From DATKEG01 sp035544515 (GTDB lineage: Bacteria; Acidobacteriota; Vicinamibacteria; Fen-336), in contig DATKEG010000167.1 of NCBI GenBank assembly GCA_035544515.1, positions 1 through 16,050 of the forward strand: a DNA stretch of 16,050 nt. The letters run 5' to 3'. Each line of letters opens with the position of its first letter. Within the stretch, counting starts at the first letter, position 1. The position numbers and the translations under genes are program-made. The notes beneath the pieces are model-generated. The model had not been told where the DNA came from. It saw only the letters and a program-made list of their open reading frames with translations, and searched no databases. This document shows positions 6,105-16,050 of the stretch, in pieces.

Positions 6105-8624
6105 ATGTTCGATCGCTTCTGGCACGGGGCGAAGCAAGGCGTCCGTGGACTGCTCCGGGACCGCTCGTTCACCGCCGTCGCGGTCGTCTCGATCGCCCTC
6201 GGTGTCGGCGCCAACTCGGCGATCTTTTCGCTGGTGGATCAGGCGCTCCTACGCCAGCTCCCGGTGCGGGAGGCGGACCGCCTGGTCCTCCTGAGCTGGA
6301 AGGGATCGTTCGTCGGGAGCGGCTGGGGTTCGGGTGACCTGCTGCCGCATCCCTTCTTCCGCGACCTGGCGGCGCAGACCGACGTCTTCGAGGGGGTCTG
6401 CGCGCGGTTTCCGACCGACCTGAACCTGGGCCTCGAGAACGAGACGCCCGAGCCGGTCGGCGCCGAGATCGTCTCCGGCTCCTACTTCGGCGTCCTGGGC
6501 GTCCCCCCGGCGCTGGGCCGCGTGCTCGACGAATCGGACGATCGCCTGCCGAGCGCGCACCCCGTCGCCGTCCTGTCGTACGACTTCTGGCAGAACCGCC
6601 TGGGCGGCCGCAGCGACGTCGTCGGCCGGACGGTGCGCGTCAACAACCATCCCATGACCGTGGTCGGCGTGGCCGCGCGGGGCTTTCGCGGCATCGACTG
6701 GGGCGAGGTGCCCTCACTCTGGGTGCCGACCATGATGAAGAAGGAGTCTTCCGAGTTCGACTGGTTGGACGACCGGCGCGGGCGCTGGCTGCACGTGTTC
6801 GGCCGCCTGAAGCCCGGCATGACCGCGGACGAGGCCCAGGCCGGGCTGCAGCCCTGGTTCAAGGCGACCCTCGAGGCCGACATGCGTCACGAGAGCTGGC
6901 CGGCCGTCACCGGCGAGCAGCGCACGCGGTTCCTGGCTTCGACGCTCGCCGTGCTCCCGGCCGCCCGCGGGCGATCGGACCTGCGCGGGCAACTCGAGCG
7001 GCCGCTGCTGGTGCTCCTGGCGGCGACCGCGCTCGTGCTGCTCCTGGCCTGCCTGAACGTGGCGAACCTCAGCCTCGCGCGCGCGTTCGCGCGGCGTTCC
7101 GAGACCGCGCTCCGGCTCGCGCTAGGCGCGTCCCGCGGGCGGATCCTGTCCGAGTCGCTCGTCCAGAGCGCGCTCGTGGCCGTGGCCGGCGGGGCGCTGG
7201 GGATCCTGGCCGCGCCCACGGTGATCGGCGCGCTCATCTCCTTCCTGCCGCCTGGCATCGACCTGACGGCCACCGTCAACCCGCGCGTTCTCTCTCTCTC
7301 TCTGGCCATCGCGGTGCTCACCGGGGTGCTCTTCGGCCTCGTTCCCGCCCTGCATCAAAGCCGCGCCATGCCCGCCTTCACCCTGAAGGAAGGCTCGTCG
7401 CGCTTGGCCGGCGGCCTGGGCCTGCGCAAGCTCCTGGTGGTGGGACAGGTGGCCCTGGCGGTCGTGCTCCTGATCGGTGCCGGGCTCTTCCTGCGCACCC
7501 TGGCCAACCTGCGCGCGCAGGGCCCTGGGTTCGAGACCACCAACCTGTTGTCCTTCCGTATCCATCCCAGCCGCAGCGGTTACACCACGGCGCCGGGACG
7601 GCGGATCATGCGCGACATCCTCGAGGCGCTGCGCGCGCGGCCGGAGGTGCAGAGCGCAGGGATCTCGACCGCGGGCCTGCTTTCGGGCGGGAGCTGGAAC
7701 GGTTCGCTGACGATCGAGTCCGGAGAGCGCGCAGTCACGGACGGGGCCGTCCACATGAACATGGTCAGCCCCGGTTTCTTCGAGACCCTGGGCGCCTCCA
7801 TGGTGATGGGTCGGAGTTTCGACGAGCGCGACGACCGACCCGCCTCCGCCGGCACGCCGATCACCGATGCCGGCGGCATGCGCTTCCGCTCCGTCGTCGT
7901 CAACCAGAGCTTCGCCGAGCGGTACTTCGGCACCCGCAGTCCCCTCGGCGCACGGGTCGGGATCGGCAACCGTCCGGACACGCGCGTCGAGACCGAGATC
8001 GTGGGCGTCGTCCGCACGTTCAGCTACCGCGGCCTGCGGCAGGCGGACGACCAGGCCTTCTTCCCCTACTTCGAAGGCCCGGTCGGCGGCGGCGGCTTCT
8101 ACGTACGGACGCGGACCGCGTCGGGGGCGGCCCTTGCCGCCGTGCGTGAGGTGGTTGGTCGTGTGGACCCGACCCTCACCGTGGCCGAGCTGCGGACGCT
8201 CGACGACCAGCTCGACCGGTCGCTGGCGAACGAACGGCTGCTGGCCACGCTGGCCACCGCGTTCGCAGGCCTGGCCGTCGTGCTGGCCGTGGTGGGTCTC
8301 TACGGGGTGACCGCGTTCGTGGTCACCCGCCGCACGCGCGAGATCGGCATCCGCCTCGCGCTCGGCTCCTCGCGCGGTGCCGCGCTGTGGCTCGTCCTCC
8401 GAGACACCGCCGTGATGGTCGCGGCCGGCCTGGCCATCGCGCTGCCCGCCGTGTGGGTGCTGGGCCGGCTCGTCGAGAGCCAGCTCTTCGGGCTGACGTC
8501 CCTCGATGGGACCACCATCGCCGCGGCCTCCATCCTCATTGCGCTCGTCGCGTTCGGAGCGAGCGCGGTTCCGGCCCACCGGGCCGCGACGGTGAGCCCC
8601 ACCGAAGCGCTGCGCTACGAGTAG
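6105..8624 (+). CDS. ADOP-type orphan FtsX/MacB permease
   Basis: An 839-residue inner-membrane permease with two MacB-type units, matching the family 'acidobacterial duplicated orphan permease'. Helix 1 (about 22-43, after RDRSFTAVAVVSIALGVGANS) is followed by a large periplasmic core domain (about 50-295), then FtsX helices near 302-322, 352-380 and 396-417. A second unit follows: helix about 443-465, periplasmic domain about 470-710, helices near 714-741, 769-790 and 804-825. The sequences SETALRLALGASRGRIL and TREIGIRLALGSSRGAAL are the paired cytoplasmic coupling loops, and PTEALRYE is the typical C-terminal end. Relatives with an ABC ATPase export macrolides or lipoproteins or transmit mechanical signals; no ATPase is encoded nearby, so the role is unknown. 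The start is ATG 6105 with GGGAGG five bases upstream; the frame is open further upstream to TTG 6042, but that stretch is not conserved-looking. Confidence 0.93.
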   Translation: MFDRFWHGAKQGVRGLLRDRSFTAVAVVSIALGVGANSAIFSLVDQALLRQLPVREADRLVLLSWKGSFVGSGWGSGDLLPHPFFRDLAAQTDVFEGVCARFPTDLNLGLENETPEPVGAEIVSGSYFGVLGVPPALGRVLDESDDRLPSAHPVAVLSYDFWQNRLGGRSDVVGRTVRVNNHPMTVVGVAARGFRGIDWGEVPSLWVPTMMKKESSEFDWLDDRRGRWLHVFGRLKPGMTADEAQAGLQPWFKATLEADMRHESWPAVTGEQRTRFLASTLAVLPAARGRSDLRGQLERPLLVLLAATALVLLLACLNVANLSLARAFARRSETALRLALGASRGRILSESLVQSALVAVAGGALGILAAPTVIGALISFLPPGIDLTATVNPRVLSLSLAIAVLTGVLFGLVPALHQSRAMPAFTLKEGSSRLAGGLGLRKLLVVGQVALAVVLLIGAGLFLRTLANLRAQGPGFETTNLLSFRIHPSRSGYTTAPGRRIMRDILEALRARPEVQSAGISTAGLLSGGSWNGSLTIESGERAVTDGAVHMNMVSPGFFETLGASMVMGRSFDERDDRPASAGTPITDAGGMRFRSVVVNQSFAERYFGTRSPLGARVGIGNRPDTRVETEIVGVVRTFSYRGLRQADDQAFFPYFEGPVGGGGFYVRTRTASGAALAAVREVVGRVDPTLTVAELRTLDDQLDRSLANERLLATLATAFAGLAVVLAVVGLYGVTAFVVTRRTREIGIRLALGSSRGAALWLVLRDTAVMVAAGLAIALPAVWVLGRLVESQLFGLTSLDGTTIAAASILIALVAFGASAVPAHRAATVSPTEALRYE
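7289..7303 (+). repeat. Short CT-dinucleotide tract inside the permease gene
   Basis: Seven TC units plus a T, encoding Leu-Ser-Leu-Ser-Leu in a membrane segment. The codons ctc-tct-ctc-tct are unusual in this GC-rich setting, where ctg and agc/tcg dominate. A tract this short could still slip and shift the frame. Confidence 0.6.
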
Positions 8625-8626
8625 GA

Positions 8627-8660
8627 CCGCTCCCGAGCGGCGGCGTTGTCGCGAGGCGAC
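8627..8660 (+). terminator. Two small hairpins after the permease stop
   Basis: CCGCT/AGCGG (8627-8631 with 8636-8640, loop CCCG) and GTCGC/GCGAC (8648-8652 with 8656-8660, loop GAG) follow the stop codon in tandem. Neither is followed by a T run, so termination is only possible, not shown. Confidence 0.35.
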
Positions 8661-8676
8661 ATGGCCCGGCGCTCAA

Positions 8677-8691
8677 CTCGGTCCGGACCGA
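8677..8691. repeat. Left copy of a palindromic 15-mer
   Basis: CTCGGTCCGGACCGA, whose central 14 bases TCGGTCCGGACCGA are self-complementary. The same 15 bases recur at 9839-9853, on the other side of the DUF222/HNH gene. A further hairpin, GTGCC/GGCAC (8708-8712 with 8716-8720), lies just downstream. Confidence 0.7.
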
Positions 8692-8722
8692 AGTGCCGAG
8701 GTCTGGCGTGCCTGCGGCACCA

Positions 8723-8786
8723 TTGACAGAGTTATCAGATCGTTTCACTCATCTTGACCTCTCATGGCACGACGGGCGCTCATGAT
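8723..8786 (+). promoter_or_regulatory. AT-richer promoter-like stretch before the DUF222/HNH gene
   Basis: A consensus -35 hexamer TTGACA (8723-8728) stands in the only AT-richer patch of the region, with TTGACC again at 8754-8759. -10 candidates are weak (CACTCA near 8746-8751; CATGAT 8781-8786, too far from either -35 for ideal spacing). The start codon is embedded in the palindrome TGTCATGACA (8789-8798) and no Shine-Dalgarno sequence is visible. Confidence 0.35.
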
Positions 8787-8792
8787 CCTGTC

Positions 8793-9891
8793 ATGACAGT
8801 GGCAACTGCCTCACCGCTCTCGGACGACGATCTGGTGTCGGAAATCAAGCGCCTCCTCCGCTCCGAACGCCAGGCCATCGCGAGCCTGGTCGCCCATCTC
8901 GCTGACATGGACGACCGCGAAATCCATCTTGCCGCGGGCTTCTCGTCGCTCTACACCTATTGCGTTGGCGAGCTGGGACTCTCCGATTACGAGGCCTACA
9001 GCCGGCGCACGCGCCGGCAAGGCGTTCCCCCGGATCTTTTCCCTGCTCGCGGAGGGTGCGCTCAGCCTGACCACCGTCCAGCTCCTGGCACGGAAGCTGA
9101 CCGCCGACAACCACGACGCGCTCCTGACCGCCGCCTGCGGGCGGACCAAGCGTGAGGTGCAGGAGTTGCTCGCGCGCTGGTTTCCGAGGCCGGACGTGCC
9201 CGAGTCGATCCGCAGGGCGTCCGGCCGGGAGGCGCCGGTGGCCGCGCCGTTGGCGGTGTCGGAGGGCGGTGCGCTTGCGGCGAGCGTGCCGCCGGCCATC
9301 GCGGTGTCGCCGCCAGGGCCGACCACATCGGCGACCACATCGCCAGCGGCGGCGCGGTCACGGCTCGTCGAGATCCCCCTGGCCCCCGACCGCTATCACG
9401 TGACCTTCACGGCGAGCGCCGAGACGTGTGCGCTGCTCCGGGAGGCCAAGGACCGGCTCGGCCATGCCGTCCCCGACGGCAGCACGGACCAAGTGGTGAA
9501 CAGGGCGCTCAAGGCGCTCCTTGCCCAGCTCGACCGCACGCAGCACGGAGTGACCGAGCGAGCGCAGCCATCCCGTGGGACGGCGCCGCGCTCGCGAACC
9601 ATACCGGCTCACGTCCGGCGCGCGGTATGGCAGCACGACGGTGGCACGTGCGCGTTCGTGGCCCGGTCGGGGCGGCGGTGCGGGGAACGACGGTTCCTCG
9701 AGTACCACCACCTGGATCCGTACGCGCTCGGCGGCGAGGCGACGGTCGAGGGCGTGCAGTTGCGCTGTCGGAGCCACAACAACTACGAGGCGAGGCTATG
9801 GGGCCTCGGCCGGCCGGACGACTGCGCGCGGGCACCGGCTCGGTCCGGACCGAGCTCGACCCACCACCGATGCCCCGACCAGCTCGGATAG
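8793..9891 (+). pseudogene. Frameshifted DUF222 / HNH endonuclease gene
   Basis: The N-terminal part (MTVATASPLSDDDLVSEIKRLL, then a helical region up to LGLSDYEAYSR, about 8793-9005) and the C-terminal part (GARAGKAFPRIFSLLAEGAL onward to 9891) are in different frames, joined near 9000-9010. The second part continues the helical DUF222-like domain, has an Ala/Pro-rich linker (about 9230-9360), and ends in an HNH nuclease fold: Cys-containing CAFVARSGRRCGERRF, then LEYHHLDPYALGG with the catalytic His pair, then LRCRSHNNYEA. Relatives are single proteins of about 360 residues, often in repeated or mobile-like contexts (13E12 family). Uninterrupted, it would be a DNA endonuclease of unknown target. 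As it stands the first frame stops at 9153-9155 before the nuclease. A 5-base deletion between CG repeats, one extra base, or a sequencing error would explain it. Confidence 0.75.
9839..9854. repeat. Right copy of the palindrome, perfect over 16 bases
   Basis: CTCGGTCCGGACCGAG is fully self-complementary and shares 15 bases with 8677-8691. It lies in the last 18 codons of the DUF222/HNH reading frame, beyond the HNH motif. Confidence 0.7.
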
Positions 9892-9918
9892 GGCCACGGA
9901 TCGGGGTTCTTTGCTGGA

Positions 9919-9933
9919 GGGAGCGCTTCTCCC
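9919..9933. terminator. Small hairpin between convergent genes
   Basis: GGGAG (9919-9923) and CTCCC (9929-9933) with loop CGCTT, in the 100-base gap where the DUF222/HNH gene and the HAD gene converge. No T run on either side, so only a weak candidate. Confidence 0.25.
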
Positions 9934-9991
9934 GCCCGCCACGATGCGCAGCGCCTGCGCGCGCGAATCGCTCGCGCTTGGGTCCGGGTCG

Positions 9992-10654
9992 CTACGGCAT
10001 CACGCCCAGCTCGTCGAGAGACCCCGCCAGCTCCGCCGGATCGCGGTAGACGCGGAACGCGCCCGCCGCGGTCAGCTCGTCCGCGCCGTAGCCGCCGCTG
10101 AGCAGGCCGACGCTGAGCATGCCGGCGCGCCGGGCGGCGAGCAGGTCCCAGACCGCGTCGCCCACCACGTAGCAGTCGGTCGCGCGCAAGCCGAGGCGTT
10201 CGGCGCAGGCCAGGAACAGGTCCGGTTCGGGCTTCGCGCGGAGGACGGCGCCGCGGTCCACCACGGGCGTCTCGTCCGGCACGCCCAGCGCGGCGAGCGA
10301 GGCGTCGATGGCCGGCCGGCGGCCGGAGGTGGCGATGCCGTGCCGCACGCCCGCCTGTCGCAGGAACGCGAGCAGCTCGGTCGCCCCGGGCAGCGGCAGG
10401 GGCCGGGGCAGCAGCGTGCGGTAGAAAAGGTCGTGCCGGCCCTGCAGCGTCGAGGCCTCCTCGGGACCGATCGGGCGGCCGATCTCGCGCGCCACGGCGC
10501 GCGTGAACAGCCCGCCGCTCATGCCGATGCGGCGGTGGACTCGCCAGCCGGCGATCGGCATGCCCGCTTCCGCGAACGCCTGCTGCCAGGCGAAGACGTG
10601 CGCGTACACCGTATCCACCAGGGTGCCGTCGAGGTCGAAGATGAGCGCCAGCAC
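9992..10654 (-). CDS. HAD-superfamily phosphatase (phosphoglycolate phosphatase/beta-phosphoglucomutase-like)
   Basis: A 220-residue cytoplasmic HAD hydrolase. Motif I IFDLDGTLVDT gives the nucleophile Asp7 and acid/base Asp9. An alpha-helical cap follows (about 15-80). Motif II lies in GIATSGRR, the motif III Lys in LRAKPEPDLF, and the motif IV Asp residues in YVVGDAVWDLLAARRAG. The pattern fits subfamily I enzymes that remove phosphate from small phosphorylated metabolites; the substrate cannot be read from the sequence. I place the start at GTG 10652-10654 because TCGGAGG (complement of 10661-10667) stands six bases upstream; the ATG at 10670-10672, six codons earlier, would place this ribosome site inside the gene. 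It is divergent from carA and separated from it by 59 bases. Confidence 0.92.
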   Translation of the reverse strand: MLALIFDLDGTLVDTVYAHVFAWQQAFAEAGMPIAGWRVHRRIGMSGGLFTRAVAREIGRPIGPEEASTLQGRHDLFYRTLLPRPLPLPGATELLAFLRQAGVRHGIATSGRRPAIDASLAALGVPDETPVVDRGAVLRAKPEPDLFLACAERLGLRATDCYVVGDAVWDLLAARRAGMLSVGLLSGGYGADELTAAGAFRVYRDPAELAGSLDELGVMP

Positions 10655-10695
10655 GGGAAACCTCCGAAGCATTAGGGCACGGACGGTCGAGCCGT

Positions 10696-10701
10696 TAGAA
10701 T
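10696..10701 (+). promoter_or_regulatory. Possible -10 box of the carA promoter
   Basis: TAGAAT matches the -10 consensus at five of six positions, 12 bases before the carA ATG, in the short divergent gap. No good -35 lies 16-18 bases upstream. If used, the carA leader would be only a few bases long. Confidence 0.35.
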
Positions 10702-10713
10702 AAGTCGCTTCCC

Positions 10714-11835
10714 ATGAGAGCCGCCGCCGCCAAGGCCATCCTGGTGCTCGAGGACGGACTCGCGCTGGAAGGCCGCTCCTTCGGCCGGCAGGGCGAGACC
10801 ACCGGCGAGGTCGTGTTCAACACCGCGCTCTGCGGCTATCAGGAGGTGCTGACCGACCCCTCCTACGCCGGCCAGATCGTGACCATGACCTATCCCCACA
10901 TCGGCAATTACGGCGTGAACCTCGAGGACACGGAATCGGTGCGGCCGCAGGTGGCCGGCTTCGTGGTCCGGGAAGCCTCGACCCGGGCCTCGTCGTGGAG
11001 AGCGTCGGGCGAGCTGCACCGCTACCTCGACGAGGCCGGCGTGGTGGGCATCAGCGAGGTGGACACCCGCCTCCTCACCCGCCACCTGCGTACCGTGGGC
11101 GCCAAGCGCGGCGTCATCTCGACGCTGACCGCCGACCGCGAGCAGCTCGCGGGCCAGGCGCGCAGCTCCCGCTCCATGATCGGGCTCGACCTCGCGCGCG
11201 AGGTCACCTGCGCCGAGCCTTTCCGCTACGCGGTGGCGGCCGCCGGCGCGGACCCGTTCCGGGTGGTGGCCTACGACTTCGGGATGAAGCAGAACATCCT
11301 GCGCATGCTGGCCGCGTCCGGCTGCGACGTCACCGTGGTGCCGGCCACCACGCCCGCCGCGGACGTGCTCGCGCGCGATCCGGACGGCGTCTTTCTCTCG
11401 AACGGCCCCGGGGACCCCGAGCCCTGCGCCTACGCGGTGGAGGCCTCGCGCGAGATCATGGAGCGGCGCGTGCCGCTGTTCGGCATCTGTCTCGGCCACC
11501 AGATCCTCGGGCTCGCCTGCGGGGGCCGGACGTTCAAGCTCAAGTTCGGCCACCGGGGGGCCAACCACCCGGTCAAGAACCTGCGGACCGGTCAGGTGGA
11601 GGTGACCTCCCAGAACCACGGCTTCTCGGTCGACCCCGCGCTGTTCGACCAGCCCGAGTTCGAGCTGACCCACCTCAACCTCAACGACGGCACGGTGGAG
11701 GGCTTCCGGCACCGCGAGCTCCCGGTGACGTCCGTGCAGTACCATCCCGAGGCCAGCCCCGGCCCCCACGACAGCCATTACCTGTTCGCCGACTTCGTCC
11801 AGATGATGCGCTCCCACCGCCAGGTCCGCGCATGA
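10714..11835 (+). CDS. carA: Carbamoyl-phosphate synthetase small (glutaminase) subunit
   Basis: The 373-residue glutamine amidotransferase subunit. It hydrolyses glutamine and passes ammonia to CarB for carbamoyl phosphate, the precursor of pyrimidines and arginine. The N-terminal small-chain domain (about 1-150) holds the family signature GEVVFNTALCGYQEVLTDPSY. The class I glutaminase domain begins about residue 184 (VVAYDFGMKQNILRML), with nucleophile Cys259 in GICLGHQ and the His344/Glu346 pair in YHPEASPGPHDS. Length is normal for the family. The start ATG 10714 leaves almost no leader and no clear Shine-Dalgarno sequence. carB follows after 134 bases, a gap occupied by a repeat instead of the usual short spacer. 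Confidence 0.98.
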   Translation: MRAAAAKAILVLEDGLALEGRSFGRQGETTGEVVFNTALCGYQEVLTDPSYAGQIVTMTYPHIGNYGVNLEDTESVRPQVAGFVVREASTRASSWRASGELHRYLDEAGVVGISEVDTRLLTRHLRTVGAKRGVISTLTADREQLAGQARSSRSMIGLDLAREVTCAEPFRYAVAAAGADPFRVVAYDFGMKQNILRMLAASGCDVTVVPATTPAADVLARDPDGVFLSNGPGDPEPCAYAVEASREIMERRVPLFGICLGHQILGLACGGRTFKLKFGHRGANHPVKNLRTGQVEVTSQNHGFSVDPALFDQPEFELTHLNLNDGTVEGFRHRELPVTSVQYHPEASPGPHDSHYLFADFVQMMRSHRQVRA

Positions 11836-11854
11836 CCCCGACGACGGGCTTTTC

Positions 11855-11956
11855 AACGCGGAGACCGCAGAGGTCCGCAGAGACCGCAGAGGACTGGGAA
11901 GCGGCCGTCCCTTCTCGTCTCCGCGTTCTCTGCGCTCCTCCGCGTTCTCTGCGTTT
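11855..11956. repeat. Inverted repeat built from 17-base units, between carA and carB
   Basis: The left arm 11855-11893 contains two similar units (GGAGACCGCAGAGG and GCAGAGACCGCAGAGG). The right arm 11918-11956 contains two units in reverse complement (CTCCGCGTTCTCTGCG twice, at 11919-11934 and 11938-11953). The arms match over about 38 bases with roughly one mismatch in five and enclose a 24-base loop. In RNA this is a long hairpin between two cotranscribed genes. Repeats made of 'cgcagagaacgcgga'-like units are common between genes in GC-rich soil bacteria (recollection, not checked). There is no T run, so it is a mobile-type intergenic repeat rather than a classical terminator, though it could uncouple CarA and CarB levels. 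Confidence 0.8.
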
Positions 11957-11969
11957 CATCCGTTAAGCC

Positions 11970-15287
<3,318 letters not shown>

Positions 15288-15291
15288 CGAC

Positions 15292-16050
15292 GTGAAGCCT
15301 CTCTACTTGGCGCTCAGCGGCGGAGGGGCGCACGCGGCCGCCCACGCCGGGGCGATGCTGGCCCTCGACCGCGCGGGGATCCCGGTGGCGGGCGTGGCCG
15401 GCGTCAGCGGCGGCGCGCTGGTGGCGGCGGCGTGGGCGGGGGGGGCCGACCTGCGCCGCCTGGTGAGCCAGGCCGCCGCCCTGCACCCCTGGACGTGGGT
15501 GCGCGGCTGGGGCGGGGGGCTCCTCTCCGGCACGCGCCTGGGCGCCATGATCGACGAGTTCCTGCCCGTGCCCACGTTCGAGGGCCTGCGCGTGCCGGTG
15601 ATCGTGGTGGCGACCGACGTGGACACCGGCGAAGCGGTCGTGTTCCGGCAGGGCAACGTCCGCGACGCCGTGCGCGCCTCGTGCAGCTTCCCCGGGGTCT
15701 TCCCGCCCATGCTCCTCGAGGGCCGCCGGCTGGTGGACGGGGGCGTGTCCGAGGTGGTTCCGGTGCGCCGCGCGCGGGAGATGGCCGGCGACTCGGGCGT
15801 CGTGCTGGCCGTCGACTGCAACGCGGGCGGACGCTGGCCGGGGGCGAGCTCGTTCGCGGCCATCGCGCTGCGCGCGGGGTTGACCATCCTGCGCGGGCGC
15901 ACGCGCGGCGAGCTGGCCGGCGCCGACCTGGTGGTCGCCCCGTCCATCGGCGAGTCGGGCTGGATGCGGCCCACGCGCATCCCGCAGTTCGCGGCGGCGG
16001 GCGAGCAGGCGGTGGACGACGCCCTGCCCGAGCTGCGCCGCCTGGTCGGG
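15292..16050 (+). CDS. Patatin-like phospholipase, RssA/NTE type (3' end outside window)
   Basis: 253 codons are visible without a stop, so the C-terminus is missing. The oxyanion-hole motif SGGGAHAAAHAG (residues 9-20) is followed by the nucleophile elbow GVSGG with Ser39. The catalytic Asp149 sits in LVDGGVSEVVPV. ASCSFPGVFPPMLLEG (about 129-144) is the usual patatin substrate-side segment. The family hydrolyses acyl esters of phospholipids or related lipids using a Ser-Asp dyad. No signal peptide or transmembrane helix is seen, so this fits the short cytoplasmic RssA-like subgroup. The substrate is unknown. The start is GTG 15292, four bases after the carB stop, with no strong ribosome site, so it is probably expressed by coupling to carB. 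An Arg usually found after GGGA in the oxyanion motif is His here. Confidence 0.92.
   Translation, partial: MKPLYLALSGGGAHAAAHAGAMLALDRAGIPVAGVAGVSGGALVAAAWAGGADLRRLVSQAAALHPWTWVRGWGGGLLSGTRLGAMIDEFLPVPTFEGLRVPVIVVATDVDTGEAVVFRQGNVRDAVRASCSFPGVFPPMLLEGRRLVDGGVSEVVPVRRAREMAGDSGVVLAVDCNAGGRWPGASSFAAIALRAGLTILRGRTRGELAGADLVVAPSIGESGWMRPTRIPQFAAAGEQAVDDALPELRRLVG

Larger units (their letters stand above)
8677..9854. mobile_element. Possible small DUF222/HNH cassette bounded by matching palindromes
   Basis: The frameshifted DUF222/HNH gene lies between two copies of CTCGGTCCGGACCGA (8677-8691 and 9839-9853). DUF222/HNH genes of the mycobacterial 13E12 family are repeated, mobile-like elements, so a cassette is plausible. 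The right copy falls within the last codons of the gene and no target-site duplication is evident, which keeps this tentative. Confidence 0.3.

Noticed and set aside
8754..8792. TTG 8754 as start of the DUF222/HNH gene
   Set aside because: TTG overlaps a promoter-like hexamer and has no ribosome site; the conserved-looking protein begins at ATG 8793.
10655..10672. ATG 10670-10672 as start of the HAD gene
   Set aside because: A strong TCGGAGG lies inside that extension, exactly six bases before GTG 10652-10654, which also places the start just before the catalytic motif as is usual for the family.
11855..11956. CRISPR array between carA and carB
   Set aside because: The units are only about 17 bases, two per orientation, with almost no spacers and inverted arms; this is a hairpin-type repeat.

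Overview
The window is a very GC-rich bacterial chromosome segment with short intergenic gaps, several overlapping or abutting genes and many non-ATG starts. Gene content (a large orphan FtsX/MacB-type permease of the 'acidobacterial duplicated orphan permease' class, an ATP/ADP-translocase-like carrier fused to HEAT repeats, a patatin-like lipase, a DUF222/HNH protein, and a likely selenoprotein) fits a soil or sediment lineage such as Acidobacteriota, Myxococcota and other former Deltaproteobacteria, or a candidate phylum such as Eisenbacteria. The sequence alone does not settle which.

Region 1 (30-5797, + strand) looks like one transcription unit: an RDD membrane protein, signal peptidase I (lepB), an unrecognised four-helix membrane protein, a carrier/HEAT-repeat fusion that appears to start at a CTG codon directly after its neighbour's stop, a protein with two degenerate cyclic-nucleotide-binding-type barrels whose start overlaps the carrier's end, and a small rhodanese. 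The rhodanese is interrupted by one in-frame TGA at the position where close relatives (motif YCTCPNE..SSA) carry cysteine. Reading resumes in the same frame through a normal rhodanese C-terminus and ends on an intrinsic terminator (5762-5793). The best reading is a selenocysteine-containing rhodanese with a Cys-Thr-Sec active site, which ordinary annotation would truncate.

Region 2 (5798-6104) is a gene-free spacer of 307 bases filled with nested palindromes. It precedes the orphan permease (6105-8624).

Region 3 (8625-9991) is accessory. It holds a frameshifted DUF222/HNH-nuclease gene bracketed by two copies of the same palindromic 15-mer, with a short AT-richer promoter-like stretch in front. 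It may be a small mobile or homing cassette.

Region 4 (9992-16050) is mostly housekeeping: a HAD-family phosphatase on the minus strand, divergent from carA, then carB (the two subunits of carbamoyl-phosphate synthetase for pyrimidine and arginine synthesis) and a patatin-like serine hydrolase cut by the window end. A long imperfect inverted repeat built from 17-base units separates carA and carB. carB itself carries an in-frame insertion of about 36 codons whose DNA is a palindromic repeat, between its two ATP-grasp halves. That insertion and the region 2 element share a hairpin tip, so repeat palindromes seem to have spread through this genome and into at least one essential gene.
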